Assembly (NCBI GenBank): GCA_016793325.1
Contig: JAEUKI010000024.1
Span: forward strand, 1-64,000
Source of the DNA: Myxococcales bacterium
Lineage (GTDB): Bacteria > Myxococcota_A > Polyangia > Polyangiales > Ga0077539
Direction of reading: 5' to 3'
DNA length: 64,000 bases
The notes below the pieces were generated by a model. It was not told the origin of the DNA. It saw nothing but the letters and a program-made list of their open reading frames with translations, and searched no databases. Positions 1-8,422 of the stretch are shown here, one piece after another (the first letter of the stretch is position 1; every line of letters starts with the position of its first letter). The translations under genes and the position numbers were made by a program.

Positions 1-165
1 TCCCGCGCGCCCGCGCGGGAGAGGGGCTACTGGGACCGAAGCGTCGCGGCAGAAAACCAACAGCTGTCGATGATGCACACAAAATCAAAGCCCCTCTCCC
101 GCGCGGGCGCGCGGGAGAGGGGCGCGCGGCAGCGGGGGTGAGGCCGCGGCAAACCACAGCGCGAA
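1..165. repeat. REP-type palindrome pair (BIME), left end cut by window
   Basis: Two GC-rich palindromes face each other. The first (1-28, truncated by the window edge) and the second (about 90-123) both have CCCCTCTCCCGCG arms and are joined by a spacer with the tag CAAAATCAAAG. The second continues into GCGCGCGGCAGCGGGGGTGAGGC. The same unit, tag and tail recur at 39.4 kb in opposite orientation and, with changed arms, at 45.4-46.6 kb, so this is a dispersed family. The 166-311 stretch that follows holds no gene I can support; part of it (CGGCAAACC...) is also shared with the 39.6 kb copy. Confidence 0.8.
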
Positions 166-311
166 ACGCGTGCTCGGATCGACATGCCTTCGATGTGTGT
201 TGGGCTGTGATGCTCGATCGCACGACACGCTGGAGTTCTCCCCACGGAACTGGCGATGAGCTGCGGCAATCTTCGGCGCCTATCGCGACGCCCCCCCTTC
301 TCGCGACACGT

Positions 312-1496
312 CTACTTGAACTGCTTCGCGAGCTTGAGCCGCTGCGTCTGGTAGTTGCTGCCCATGCCCTGGCCGTAGAGCTTCGACGGGCGCTCGCTGT
401 TGCGGAAGAACACCAGTCGAAACAGCGGATGTCCGTCCTCGATCAAGAACGGGACGTCGTGATTGCGGATCTCGAGCACGACGGCCGCGGCGGTCTCGGA
501 GGGCGGCTTCGCGGGCGCCCAGCCGAAGCCCGAGTCGAAGAAGCCCGCGTAGTGCGTGCGCACTTCTCCCGAGCCCGCGTCGAAGGGGACCATCTCTGCG
601 CAGAGGTGCGGAGGCAGCCTCACGAGCTCGCGCGACGCGAAGATGTAGAACTCGTCGGGCTCGAGGATCACGGGCTCGTCTTTGGTCCATGCGACGCGCT
701 CCCAGAAGCGCTCGCGCGGCAGATCGCGCACCGCGAGGTCGATGGGACGCGCGGTCTTGCGCGCGCGATAGCCGACGATGTCGCCCTGCGCGCCGCGGAG
801 GTGCACCGAGAGAAACAGCCCTTGACCGAGGCGCAGTGACTTGGCGTCGAGCGGACGTCCAGCGCGGTCGATCACCATGGGCTCTTGCTCGAGCTCGGCG
901 CGAAGGTCCGCGTCGTCGAGCTGCGAGGGCCCGCACTGGAACCGCACCTGCGAGAGCGTGTCGCCCTTGCGCACGACGATGGGAAACGACCTCGCCACAA
1001 CTTCGACGTACAGAGCGCCGCGGTATCCGTCGGGCACGTCGTCGAACGCCACGCCGTGCTCGGTCACGAGCCGCGTGAAGACATCGAGCCTGCCCGTCGA
1101 GCTCTTGGGATTGGCCCGCGCCGAGAGCCCTTCGGGCAGGGCGAGCGACTCGTCGCAGCGAAAGAGGTAGACGGCGTTGCGCTCGAGCACGGTTCCGTCC
1201 GCGGGGACGTCGAACGAGTGCCAGCCGAAGCGCTCGAGCTTGCGCTCGATCCCCTCTTCGCCGGGGAGCATCGAGCACTGCAGGCGCCAGCCGCGCGACG
1301 AGAGGCGCAGGTCCAGGGAGTTTGGCTGGATCTGCGACGAAGCGATGTCGCTCTCGCTGCGGACGATGCCCGCGCGGATGGCGGCTTCGATCCACTGGGA
1401 CGGTTGAATTCCTGGGCGCGTCGTGTCCGCCAGCGCGTTGGTGCGCGACGAAGCTACGGGCCGAGGAGCAGGTGGATCGTGCGGCGCCATCGTCAT
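312..1496 (-). CDS. dcd: 2'-deoxycytidine 5'-triphosphate deaminase, long form
   Basis: The product would convert dCTP to dUTP in pyrimidine deoxynucleotide supply. It is 394 aa from the chosen ATG, close to the roughly 360-370 aa double-length dCTP deaminase form known from alphaproteobacteria, not the 190 aa trimeric form. Visible motifs are SQIQPNSLDLRLSSR near the N terminus and ANPKSSTGRLDVFTRLV in the middle, which matches the NPKSSxGR catalytic and substrate loop of the dUTPase/DCD fold, then IVVRKGDTLSQVRFQCG. An upstream in-frame TTG at 1556 exists, but the ATG at 1496 (or 1490) is preferred; no clear ribosome site helps choose. Transcribed away from the gene at 1581-2321, which is on the same strand upstream. 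Confidence 0.8.
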   Translation of the reverse strand: MTMAPHDPPAPRPVASSRTNALADTTRPGIQPSQWIEAAIRAGIVRSESDIASSQIQPNSLDLRLSSRGWRLQCSMLPGEEGIERKLERFGWHSFDVPADGTVLERNAVYLFRCDESLALPEGLSARANPKSSTGRLDVFTRLVTEHGVAFDDVPDGYRGALYVEVVARSFPIVVRKGDTLSQVRFQCGPSQLDDADLRAELEQEPMVIDRAGRPLDAKSLRLGQGLFLSVHLRGAQGDIVGYRARKTARPIDLAVRDLPRERFWERVAWTKDEPVILEPDEFYIFASRELVRLPPHLCAEMVPFDAGSGEVRTHYAGFFDSGFGWAPAKPPSETAAAVVLEIRNHDVPFLIEDGHPLFRLVFFRNSERPSKLYGQGMGSNYQTQRLKLAKQFK

Positions 1497-1580
1497 GAGG
1501 GGGTGGAGTACGAGCGTAGGCGGCCGCTCGAAACGCAGGCAAATTAACGGCGACAATTCACGGACGCGCGACGGCGATGA

Positions 1581-2321
1581 TCAAAACGGGCCGCAGCGGT
1601 AGCCGATCACGACGCGAAGCGCCGAGACAGACACCGGGACGAGCCCGCTCTGCCACAGCGCGAAGAGCGGCTCGAACATGGTTTCGTCGTAGGCGAGCGA
1701 CGCGCGGTCGAGGAGGTCTCGCGCGAGCTGATCCAGCCACCAGTCTTGCTCGGGATAGCGCGTTCGCGCAGCGGCGACCGCGCGCATCGTTGCGACGGGC
1801 GCGTTGTTCTCCGCGCGGGTCATCCGCCACGCGAGCGCGCGGGCGCTCCTCGGCGAAGGTGGGACGATGTCTGGCGCAAACGAGAAGAGCACGCGCGCCG
1901 CAGCGCCCGGGCGGTGACCCCAGCGGAAGCTCCAGTCGCGCGCGAGGGCCTGCGCGGTGACGAGCGAGTGCCCGTGCGCTGAAGCGGCGACCGCGGCCGC
2001 GATCGTCGGTGGGTGTGGCGCGCGCACGGCGCCGTCGCCGAGGCACCGCTGACACACCTGCAACGGCAGCTCGTAGTCGCCCGTGCGCGGGTCGAACGGC
2101 TCTGCGCCGAAGCCTTCGCACCGAGGACACTCGAGTCCAAACGACAGCGGGTCGTCGCTCCACGGCGCGGGGACGAGGTTCGCCGTGACGAAGTTCTCCC
2201 AAAGCTCCGCGGGAGAAAGCTCGTGTTGTGCGCGGAGCATGCGCTCGATCGCCTCGCGCGGCGGCGGGGGCGCCGACGTCGCGCGCGCAAACAGCGCGTC
2301 GATCGCGGAGGAGTCGAGCAC
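1581..2321 (-). CDS. hypothetical protein with paired CxxCxG zinc-ribbon motifs
   Basis: No family recognised. The 246 aa product has two CxxC motifs about 30 residues apart, CPRCEGFG and CQRCLGDG, which are of the DnaJ central-domain type and probably bind one zinc. The start is a GTG at 2321 (LDSSAIDALFARA follows); an ATG lies further in at MLRAQHELS. The reading frame runs open far upstream on this strand, but that part lies antisense to the lipoprotein at 2409 and its composition is that of a shadow. The C-terminal half is Trp/Arg-rich and has no membrane segment. It diverges from the 2409 gene with under 100 bp between starts. Confidence 0.55.
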   Translation of the reverse strand: MLDSSAIDALFARATSAPPPPREAIERMLRAQHELSPAELWENFVTANLVPAPWSDDPLSFGLECPRCEGFGAEPFDPRTGDYELPLQVCQRCLGDGAVRAPHPPTIAAAVAASAHGHSLVTAQALARDWSFRWGHRPGAAARVLFSFAPDIVPPSPRSARALAWRMTRAENNAPVATMRAVAAARTRYPEQDWWLDQLARDLLDRASLAYDETMFEPLFALWQSGLVPVSVSALRVVIGYRCGPF

Positions 2322-2408
2322 GAGCCGCGATTGTAGGAGGTCTATTGGCCAGTGGGGGAGGGCAATCGCCCAGTTGCAGACTCGCTGCGCGGCCGATAGC
2401 GATAGCGT

Positions 2409-4292
2409 ATGGCAACCCAAAGACGCGTCGCGCTTCTCGTCTCGCTGGTGGCTCTGGTGGGCGGCTGCTCCGAGGGCGATACGCCGTTCATGGGCGGCGA
2501 TGCGTCGAGAGACAGCGGACGCGTCGTGCGCGATGGCGCGACCGATGGCGCTGCGGGCGAGGGTGGTGTCCCTGGTCGCGTGTGTCGAACGGACACGGAC
2601 TGCGACGACGAGGAGGGCTGCACGCTCGATCGGTGCGACACCGCGCGGGCGGTGTGCGTCAACACGCGCGACACCTCGTGCAACTCGGTGCGATCGGGCG
2701 GGAGTTCGGGGCGGATGTTTCGCCCCGAGGGACAGCAGGGCGTCGCGTACGACGACCCGTCGATGGGCCTGATCGTTCGCGCGGATTCTCGCCGAACGGA
2801 CTACCTGTGGATCCCCAACGTCGCCGAGAGCACGCTCTCGAAGTGGGACGCGCGAACGGCGACCGAAGTCGCGCGCTATCGCGTCGGTCTCCCCGCGGGC
2901 GAGTGCGTAGGCCAGTGCTGCCACACGAACGGGTGCAACATGCCCTCGCGCGTCGTCGTGGACTCCGCGGGCGACGCGTACATCGCGAACCGCGGGTTTC
3001 GCATGCAGGGATCGGTCAGCAAGATCGCCGCGGATCGACGGGACTGCGTCGATCGCAACGGCAACGGGATGATCGACACGAGCGCGGGCCCGATGGACGT
3101 GCGGCCATTTAATCAAGACGAGTGCGTGCTGTGGACCGCCAACGTGGGCCCGGTCAACGCGGTCCTGCGGTCGCTCGCGATCGACCGCGGCGACGAGCGA
3201 TTTCCCGATGGAACGGTGTGGGTCGGCGGCTGCGTCAACGCGGGCGCCGGAGGCAACGCAGGGCTCTTTCAGCTCAACCCGCGCAACGGCATGACCATGC
3301 GCGAGGTGCCGATGACCCACTGCGCGTACGGCGCCGTCGTCACGTCCGATGGAACGCTCTGGGAGCACGCGGTCAACGGCGGGATCATTCCCGTCAACGT
3401 GACCGCGGGCACCGTGGGCGCGCCGGTGGTGCTCCCGGGCGCGCTCCGTGGAGGGTGCGGTCAGTCCTATGGAATCACCGCGGACGCGCGCAATCGCTTG
3501 TGGCTCTCGGGCCGGGGGTGTCGGGACATCATCGGGTACGACCCGGCCACGATGCAGTGGTCGCGCGTGGACTTGTCGCCGTACGTTCCCGCCGGTGGGA
3601 GCGCGGGGCTCGGGATCACGATCGATCCGATGAACCGCATTTGGGTTCCCATCTCGGCGAGCGGCGACTGGACGGGCAACACGTCGGTGGCGTCGGTCAA
3701 CGCTGATGATTTCATGGGCGGCGCGACCGTTCCCGCTTCGCGCGCCACGTTGCACATGCCCACGGTGCCGCACCGACAGCCGACGGCGGTGGGCGCGGAC
3801 CTCGCGGGAAACATCTGGGTAGCGTCCGCCGCGAGCCCCACGCAGCTGCTCCGCTTCGAGCCCGCGATGAACCGTTGGCAGACCTTCAGCGGACCCAATC
3901 AAGTCTACACCTACACGGATTTTACCGGCGGAATCCGCCGCCTCGTGATCGGCAGCGGTCGCTACTCGGAGGACTACGAGACCTGCGACGGCGGCACCTA
4001 CGGCGAGCTCTACTGGAACGCCGAGACGCCCATGGGCACCTCGCTCGCCTTCTCGATTCAGATCGCCGACAGCGCGACGGCGCTCGCGATGGCCCCGTCG
4101 CTCGTCCTCGGGATCGCGCCGCGCGATCGATCCCCCATCAACATCGCGGACAAGCTCCGCGCCGCGGGCGTGACCAACCTCGGTCGCTTCGCGCGCATCA
4201 CCGTGACGTTCAACCCTGTCAGCCTCCCGATGGTCGCGACGCCGATCTTGCGATCGCTGTCGTTTACCTGGCGCTGCGGCGGCATCGGCTGA
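2409..4292 (+). CDS. lipoprotein with Vgb/NHL-like beta-propeller
   Basis: A 627 aa exported lipoprotein. The N terminus MATQRRVALLVSLVALVGGC is a class II signal peptide with a lipobox, followed by an Asp/Gly linker and a short Cys-rich segment (CRTDTDCDDEEGCTLDRCDT) of the kind common in myxobacterial lipoproteins. The rest carries repeated blade-like units (LWIPNVAESTLSKWDARTA, DAYIANRG, LWLSGRGCRDIIGYDP, NIWVASAASPTQLLRFEP) resembling virginiamycin B lyase or NHL propellers. No catalytic function can be assigned. It is followed 13 bp later by the methyltransferase gene at 4306, so the two may be co-transcribed, though their roles look unrelated. Confidence 0.75.
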   Translation: MATQRRVALLVSLVALVGGCSEGDTPFMGGDASRDSGRVVRDGATDGAAGEGGVPGRVCRTDTDCDDEEGCTLDRCDTARAVCVNTRDTSCNSVRSGGSSGRMFRPEGQQGVAYDDPSMGLIVRADSRRTDYLWIPNVAESTLSKWDARTATEVARYRVGLPAGECVGQCCHTNGCNMPSRVVVDSAGDAYIANRGFRMQGSVSKIAADRRDCVDRNGNGMIDTSAGPMDVRPFNQDECVLWTANVGPVNAVLRSLAIDRGDERFPDGTVWVGGCVNAGAGGNAGLFQLNPRNGMTMREVPMTHCAYGAVVTSDGTLWEHAVNGGIIPVNVTAGTVGAPVVLPGALRGGCGQSYGITADARNRLWLSGRGCRDIIGYDPATMQWSRVDLSPYVPAGGSAGLGITIDPMNRIWVPISASGDWTGNTSVASVNADDFMGGATVPASRATLHMPTVPHRQPTAVGADLAGNIWVASAASPTQLLRFEPAMNRWQTFSGPNQVYTYTDFTGGIRRLVIGSGRYSEDYETCDGGTYGELYWNAETPMGTSLAFSIQIADSATALAMAPSLVLGIAPRDRSPINIADKLRAAGVTNLGRFARITVTFNPVSLPMVATPILRSLSFTWRCGGIG

Positions 4293-4305
4293 ACGCTCTC
4301 GCTCG

Positions 4306-4962
4306 ATGACCGGCCATCGCCACGATCGATCGAAGGGGACAACGTTCGAAGAAGACCGCGTCGCTTCCGTTGGCGTCGGCCCGCACCCCGAGCCGTGGCC
4401 CGACGATCCTCGGCTCGACCGGACCCTCCTCGCCGAGGGCGACCGGCGCAACGTGATCGATCGCTATCGCTACTGGTCCGTCGAGGCGATCACCGAGGAC
4501 CTCGACGCGAAGCGCTTCGACTTTCACGTGGCCGTCGAGAACTGGAAGCACGACCTCAACATCGGGACCGTCGTGCGCAACGCCAACGCGTTTCTCGCCA
4601 AGCGAGTGCACATCGTGGGCGCGCGCCGATGGAACCGCCGCGGAGCGATGTGCACCGATCGCTACGTGCGCATCGAGCACCACGAGACCGTCGACGACTT
4701 CGCCGCGCGCGTGTCCTCCGAGTCTCTCGAAATCGTGGGCGTCGATCTCTTGCCGGGCGCGGTCGCGATCGAGCGCGTAAAGCTCCCTCGATTGTGTGTG
4801 CTCGTGTTCGGCCAAGAGGGCGAGGGCCTCTCGGACGCCATGCGCGCGAAGTGCTCGACGCTCTGCGCGATCTCGCAGTTCGGCTCGACGCGCTCGATCA
4901 ACGCGGGGGTCGCCTCGGGCATCGCGATGCACTGGTGGCTCTCGCAGCACGCGGGGGTGTGA
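4306..4962 (+). CDS. SpoU/TrmH-family RNA 2'-O-methyltransferase
   Basis: The product (218 aa) should transfer a methyl group from S-adenosylmethionine to a ribose 2'-OH in tRNA or rRNA. The three SPOUT signatures are present in order: NIGTVVRNANAF (motif 1), VFGQEGEGLS (motif 2) and ISQFGSTRSINAGVASGIAMHWW (motif 3, forming the trefoil knot that holds SAM). The approximately 75 residues before motif 1 are charged and lack a recognisable substrate-binding domain, so the exact target (Gm18, rRNA or other) cannot be named. The ATG at 4306 is the first in the frame. Confidence 0.85.
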   Translation: MTGHRHDRSKGTTFEEDRVASVGVGPHPEPWPDDPRLDRTLLAEGDRRNVIDRYRYWSVEAITEDLDAKRFDFHVAVENWKHDLNIGTVVRNANAFLAKRVHIVGARRWNRRGAMCTDRYVRIEHHETVDDFAARVSSESLEIVGVDLLPGAVAIERVKLPRLCVLVFGQEGEGLSDAMRAKCSTLCAISQFGSTRSINAGVASGIAMHWWLSQHAGV

Positions 4963-5265
4963 GGGAGCGACGGACGCGCAGCGCGGCTGCGAGGCTCGGC
5001 GACCTTCACCGCACATCACCTTCAGCGCGTCGCCGCAACGCGCAATCACTGGCGAGGACACGCCTCTTGGATCGGCGGCGCGCGCGGCGCGATCGTCGGC
5101 TCGACGATCCACCGCCGAACGCCCACCCAGGGCGCTGGCTACGGCCACGAGTGGGTTCGCTTCTTCAACGCCCCTGGCGTTCACGCTTCCAACTGAGCGC
5201 GAAGCGCGCTTCGTGTCGCGCGGTTCGCGCAGCGTGACGAACCCAGTCGCGGGTTTGGAGCGCCG
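4963..5265. other. intergenic region, no gene seen
   Basis: Convergent gap between the methyltransferase and the membrane protein at 5266. I saw no convincing coding frame, RNA gene or strong terminator hairpin here. Confidence 0.5.
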
Positions 5266-5790
5266 TCAGCGCGGGTGGACCACGCCTCGATGATCGCGAA
5301 GCGGGACGCCCCCGAGCTGCGCGGCCATCGCGCGCGCGCCCTCGAGCGCCTTCGTCTCGTCGCCGTCGATCACCGCGCGAAAGTGCACCGCGCGCTCTGC
5401 GTTGGGATGCACGAGCTGCAGCGAGTACGTGAAGCGCGTCCCGATTCGGCGCTGCGCCGAGAGCCACAGCTCGGTGTACTGCGCGACCGGCTCGACCCAT
5501 CGAACGCGGCCGTCCTTCTCGAGCGCCACCACCGATGCGCCCTCCAAGCGCACGGGGCACACGCGCTTGCCCTGCTTGCGCCAGTGGAGCGCCATCGCGA
5601 TCGCCGCGACGAGCCCCACGATGAAGCCCGCCGTCTCGGCGTCGCGCACGCCCGCGATCGACAGCGCGCACGTCGGCGTGATCGCGCACACGGTCGCGAG
5701 CGAGAGCACGCCCGCCCAGTCTTTGAGAGGGTCGCCGCTGGGTCTTCCGCCGGCCCAGCCGATCGGCTCTGCGGTGTCGCTCGTGGTCAT
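5266..5790 (-). CDS. hypothetical membrane protein
   Basis: No family recognised. From the ATG at 5790 the product is 174 aa (MTTSDTAEPIGWAGGRP). Two adjacent hydrophobic stretches, GVLSLATVCAITPTCALSIAG and AGFIVGLVAAIAMALHW, would form a hairpin in the inner membrane near the N terminus. The following 100 or so residues are soluble, with a beta-rich look (CPVRLEGASVVALEKDGRVRW). The frame is open further upstream but overlaps the neighbouring lipoprotein's 3' end, so the internal ATG is preferred. The last residues (DHRGVVHP) end close to the convergent gap. Confidence 0.6.
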   Translation of the reverse strand: MTTSDTAEPIGWAGGRPSGDPLKDWAGVLSLATVCAITPTCALSIAGVRDAETAGFIVGLVAAIAMALHWRKQGKRVCPVRLEGASVVALEKDGRVRWVEPVAQYTELWLSAQRRIGTRFTYSLQLVHPNAERAVHFRAVIDGDETKALEGARAMAAQLGGVPLRDHRGVVHPR

Positions 5791-5804
5791 CGATCCCGAA
5801 GAGA

Positions 5805-7664
5805 CTACAGCGGGATCGGGATCGCTTGGAGAACCGCTGCGTTTCCACCGGCGGGGTACGCGTACGACGCGTACGAATCGAGCCCCCACACCGTGATCCC
5901 GAAGGGCCCGTCGCTGAGCGCGGTGTGTCGTCCGTTGGTGCACCCGGTGGCGGATCGTCCCGCGCGAAGGAGGTCCACCGTGGCGAACTCGTACGCGTGC
6001 GGAGCGCCCGCGCCCACGGCGCGAAAGCCCGTGACGTCGCCGATGCAGTCGATGTTGACCGGCGCGAAGGTCCCGTTCGTTCGTCGCTTGCGCACGATCG
6101 TGAGCGAGGTCGTCGGGTACGACGGGTCCGAGAAGAACACGTAGCGCTCGAGAAATTGCGCCGGCGGAAACGCGAGGACGAACTCTTCGTCGCCGAGCAA
6201 TCGACCCATGTACGGCTCGAGCGCTCCCTCGCGGCTGCCGCTCGGAACGGTGGAGCTCGTCATCAGCTGCGCGAACGCGAACGGGTGCATCGCGTCTTGG
6301 CTGCGCACGATGAACGCTTCGGTGGCGCGAAAGTCGACGACCTGGCCGCGCGCGAGGTCCGTGGGCGCGCCCGCGATGGGCGGGTCGAACGTGAGGCGCG
6401 TTCCGTCGGCGGCGCCGACGATGCGGTAGGGGATGGACTCGGGCATCAAGTCGCGTCGTCGGGTCTCGTACGGTGCGCCCACGTATTCATTCGAGAGCGC
6501 AGAAACCGGCACGAGCTGCTGGTGCGTCGAGTCGCCTCCCGGGGCGTCCATCGGCTGCAAGCGCAAGAAGCGATTGCCTGCGAACACGGCGACGGGGCGC
6601 GCGGCGACGACGAGCGTTCCGCTGAGGTCCGCGGAGCCTCGCACTTCGAACTGAGCGACTTCGCCCGCGCCGAGGATGACCTCGCCCGTTGTCCCTCGCG
6701 GGATCGACGGGAGCGCGCCGCGGCCGGTGAAGTCTTGCGTGGGTCGAATGCGCACGGACGTCCCGTCTTCCGTCGCGACGATCTGCACCCAGTTGGGGCC
6801 GGGCGAGCTCGCGGTTCCGACGGGCGCGTTCATCACGACGTAGGTCTCGCCGAAGACGCTCGTCGGCAACACGAGCTGCGCGCTCGGAAAGAAGCTCGGC
6901 GCGCCTCCGTACGGCATCATGTCGTACGCGCCGACGGGCACGTCGCTCTGCACGCGCCACGCGGGGCCCTGTCCCGTCCCCGCGATCAGCGTGCTGTTGT
7001 TGATCGCGGGAACGACCGGACACCGCAGCGGGACGTCCGTCTCGGGCATCACGCTGTTGGGGTCGCTCGACAAAAAGAGCACGGCGACCGCGTCGACGGG
7101 GATTCCTGTGGCGGGGATGGGAGACCAGCTCGTGGCGGGGCGGCCGTTCTCGACGATGCGCCCGAAGCGCGTGGCGTCGTAGGTCGTTCCTCCGCGGGTG
7201 ACCGTGAGCCTCGCGGGGCGCGACCAAGTGTTGGTCACGAACATCGCGTGGCACGGCGGAAGCGCTGGCGGATACGCAGGCGGCGTCGGCGCGTAGAACT
7301 CGCACGCGATCGTCCCTCGGCTCTGCGCGGCCGCCGCGCACGCGGGCACGCATCGCCCCATCGAACATCCCTGATCGTCGGGACAGCGCCCGATCACAAC
7401 GCCGTTCGAGTCGAGCACCGAGCGCAGGTCCGAGCTGCACCCGAAGCCCACGATCGGCGCGTCTCCGGGAACATCCGCCGCGCCGTCCATGCTCGTCGCG
7501 TCGCCCGAGGACGCGCCGTCACCGCTCGTACTCTGATCGAGCTCGGTCGCGTCTGTGATCGGGACCGGGGTGTCGCAGCGCGGTCCGCAGAGAGGCGGGC
7601 CTCGATCGCTGCACCCGAGCGCGAGCGCGGTCAGCGTGATGGCGAACAAGCGTAGGGGATTCAT
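5805..7664 (-). CDS. lipoprotein with IgGFc-binding N-terminal-like domain
   Basis: A 619 aa surface lipoprotein: signal peptide and lipobox MNPLRLFAITLTALALGC, Asp/Ser/Gly-rich linker, a short Cys pair region, then from about residue 110 a domain resembling the IgGFc-binding-protein N-terminal family that is expanded in myxobacteria. Indicators are HAMFVTNTW, AYDMMPYGGAPSFFPSAQLVLPT, TYVVMNAPVG, VQIVATEDGTSVRIRP and AVFAGNRFLRLQ. Biological role is unknown; adhesion or surface display is inference. The chosen ATG (7664) gives a proper signal peptide; 15 more codons are open upstream. Neighbours on the same strand upstream (7694) and downstream (5266) are separate envelope proteins. Confidence 0.7.
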   Translation of the reverse strand: MNPLRLFAITLTALALGCSDRGPPLCGPRCDTPVPITDATELDQSTSGDGASSGDATSMDGAADVPGDAPIVGFGCSSDLRSVLDSNGVVIGRCPDDQGCSMGRCVPACAAAAQSRGTIACEFYAPTPPAYPPALPPCHAMFVTNTWSRPARLTVTRGGTTYDATRFGRIVENGRPATSWSPIPATGIPVDAVAVLFLSSDPNSVMPETDVPLRCPVVPAINNSTLIAGTGQGPAWRVQSDVPVGAYDMMPYGGAPSFFPSAQLVLPTSVFGETYVVMNAPVGTASSPGPNWVQIVATEDGTSVRIRPTQDFTGRGALPSIPRGTTGEVILGAGEVAQFEVRGSADLSGTLVVAARPVAVFAGNRFLRLQPMDAPGGDSTHQQLVPVSALSNEYVGAPYETRRRDLMPESIPYRIVGAADGTRLTFDPPIAGAPTDLARGQVVDFRATEAFIVRSQDAMHPFAFAQLMTSSTVPSGSREGALEPYMGRLLGDEEFVLAFPPAQFLERYVFFSDPSYPTTSLTIVRKRRTNGTFAPVNIDCIGDVTGFRAVGAGAPHAYEFATVDLLRAGRSATGCTNGRHTALSDGPFGITVWGLDSYASYAYPAGGNAAVLQAIPIPL

Positions 7665-7693
7665 CGCGCCGGAGTGTACCGCGACGGGCCCGG

Positions 7694-8386
7694 TCAATTC
7701 GCGACGCAACGATTTGCCGACGAATCACAGCGAAAACGATCGGGGCACGCGCCGCGCGTGCACGCGAAGGGCGCGCATCGCGAAGGCGGAACGCACTCGC
7801 CGAAGCACGTCCCGACCACGGTCCGAACGAGCCCCGCAGGGCACGGTCCCGGCTCGATCTCGCACAACGCAGGCGCGCCGAGCAGGTCGCAGTTGGCGAG
7901 CGCGCCTCCGTCGGCCGTGCCCGTGCAGGGGCTCATGGACGCCGCGGGGCGCGTCGGGCGATTGCGGCAACCGCGGAAGCTCGAGCCGTCGCAGCCGCAG
8001 AACATCTCGTTTTGCGCGCAGTCCGTCAGCGGCGAGCACCGCCCGTCCACGCCGCACGCGCCGACGGTGTACACGCACTCTTGGTCGTCCGAGCACGGCG
8101 TGCGGCTGTTGCACGCGCCCGGTCCGGGGCCCGCGTCTCGGACACATCCAATCAACGTGCAGCCCGCGACGCCACCACCGACGGGGCACTGGCACGTGTT
8201 GCAGCCGTCTCCCGCGGGACAGACGGTGCCCGCGGGGCAGCGACCTCCGCCGGGCAATTCACAGGACGCTCCCTGCACGTCGCTCGCGCCTCCGCCGTCC
8301 GAGCGCGGCGAGACGGCCGCGCCGCACGCGGTCAACATGACGATCGAAGCGAGCGAGATCCAAGTAGCAAAGGTCGGCATGTACAT
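7694..8386 (-). CDS. Cys-rich lipoprotein with a pacifastin-like motif
   Basis: A 230 aa lipoprotein (signal MYMPTFATWISLASIVMLTAC). The start is supported by GAGAGG six bases before the ATG. The mature part is dense in cysteine. One stretch, DGCNTCQC...GCTLIGC, follows the C-N-x-C-x-C ... C-T-x3-C spacing of the pacifastin light-chain protease-inhibitor fold. A second block, CVYTVGACGVDGRC, and a third, MFCGCDGSSFRGC, recur in similar myxobacterial lipoproteins. Protease inhibition is inference only, since the reactive-site residues cannot be judged. Separated from the IgGFc-like gene by about 30 bp, so probably transcribed with it. Confidence 0.65.
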   Translation of the reverse strand: MYMPTFATWISLASIVMLTACGAAVSPRSDGGGASDVQGASCELPGGGRCPAGTVCPAGDGCNTCQCPVGGGVAGCTLIGCVRDAGPGPGACNSRTPCSDDQECVYTVGACGVDGRCSPLTDCAQNEMFCGCDGSSFRGCRNRPTRPAASMSPCTGTADGGALANCDLLGAPALCEIEPGPCPAGLVRTVVGTCFGECVPPSRCAPFACTRGACPDRFRCDSSANRCVAN

Positions 8387-8422
8387 GGTGGCCTCTCAGC
8401 GATACTCGATTTGCCAATCGCC

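Noticed and set aside
1581..4451. The whole 956-codon minus-strand frame as one protein
   Set aside because: Most of it is antisense to the beta-propeller lipoprotein and methyltransferase. Only the last part (to 2321) has features of its own.
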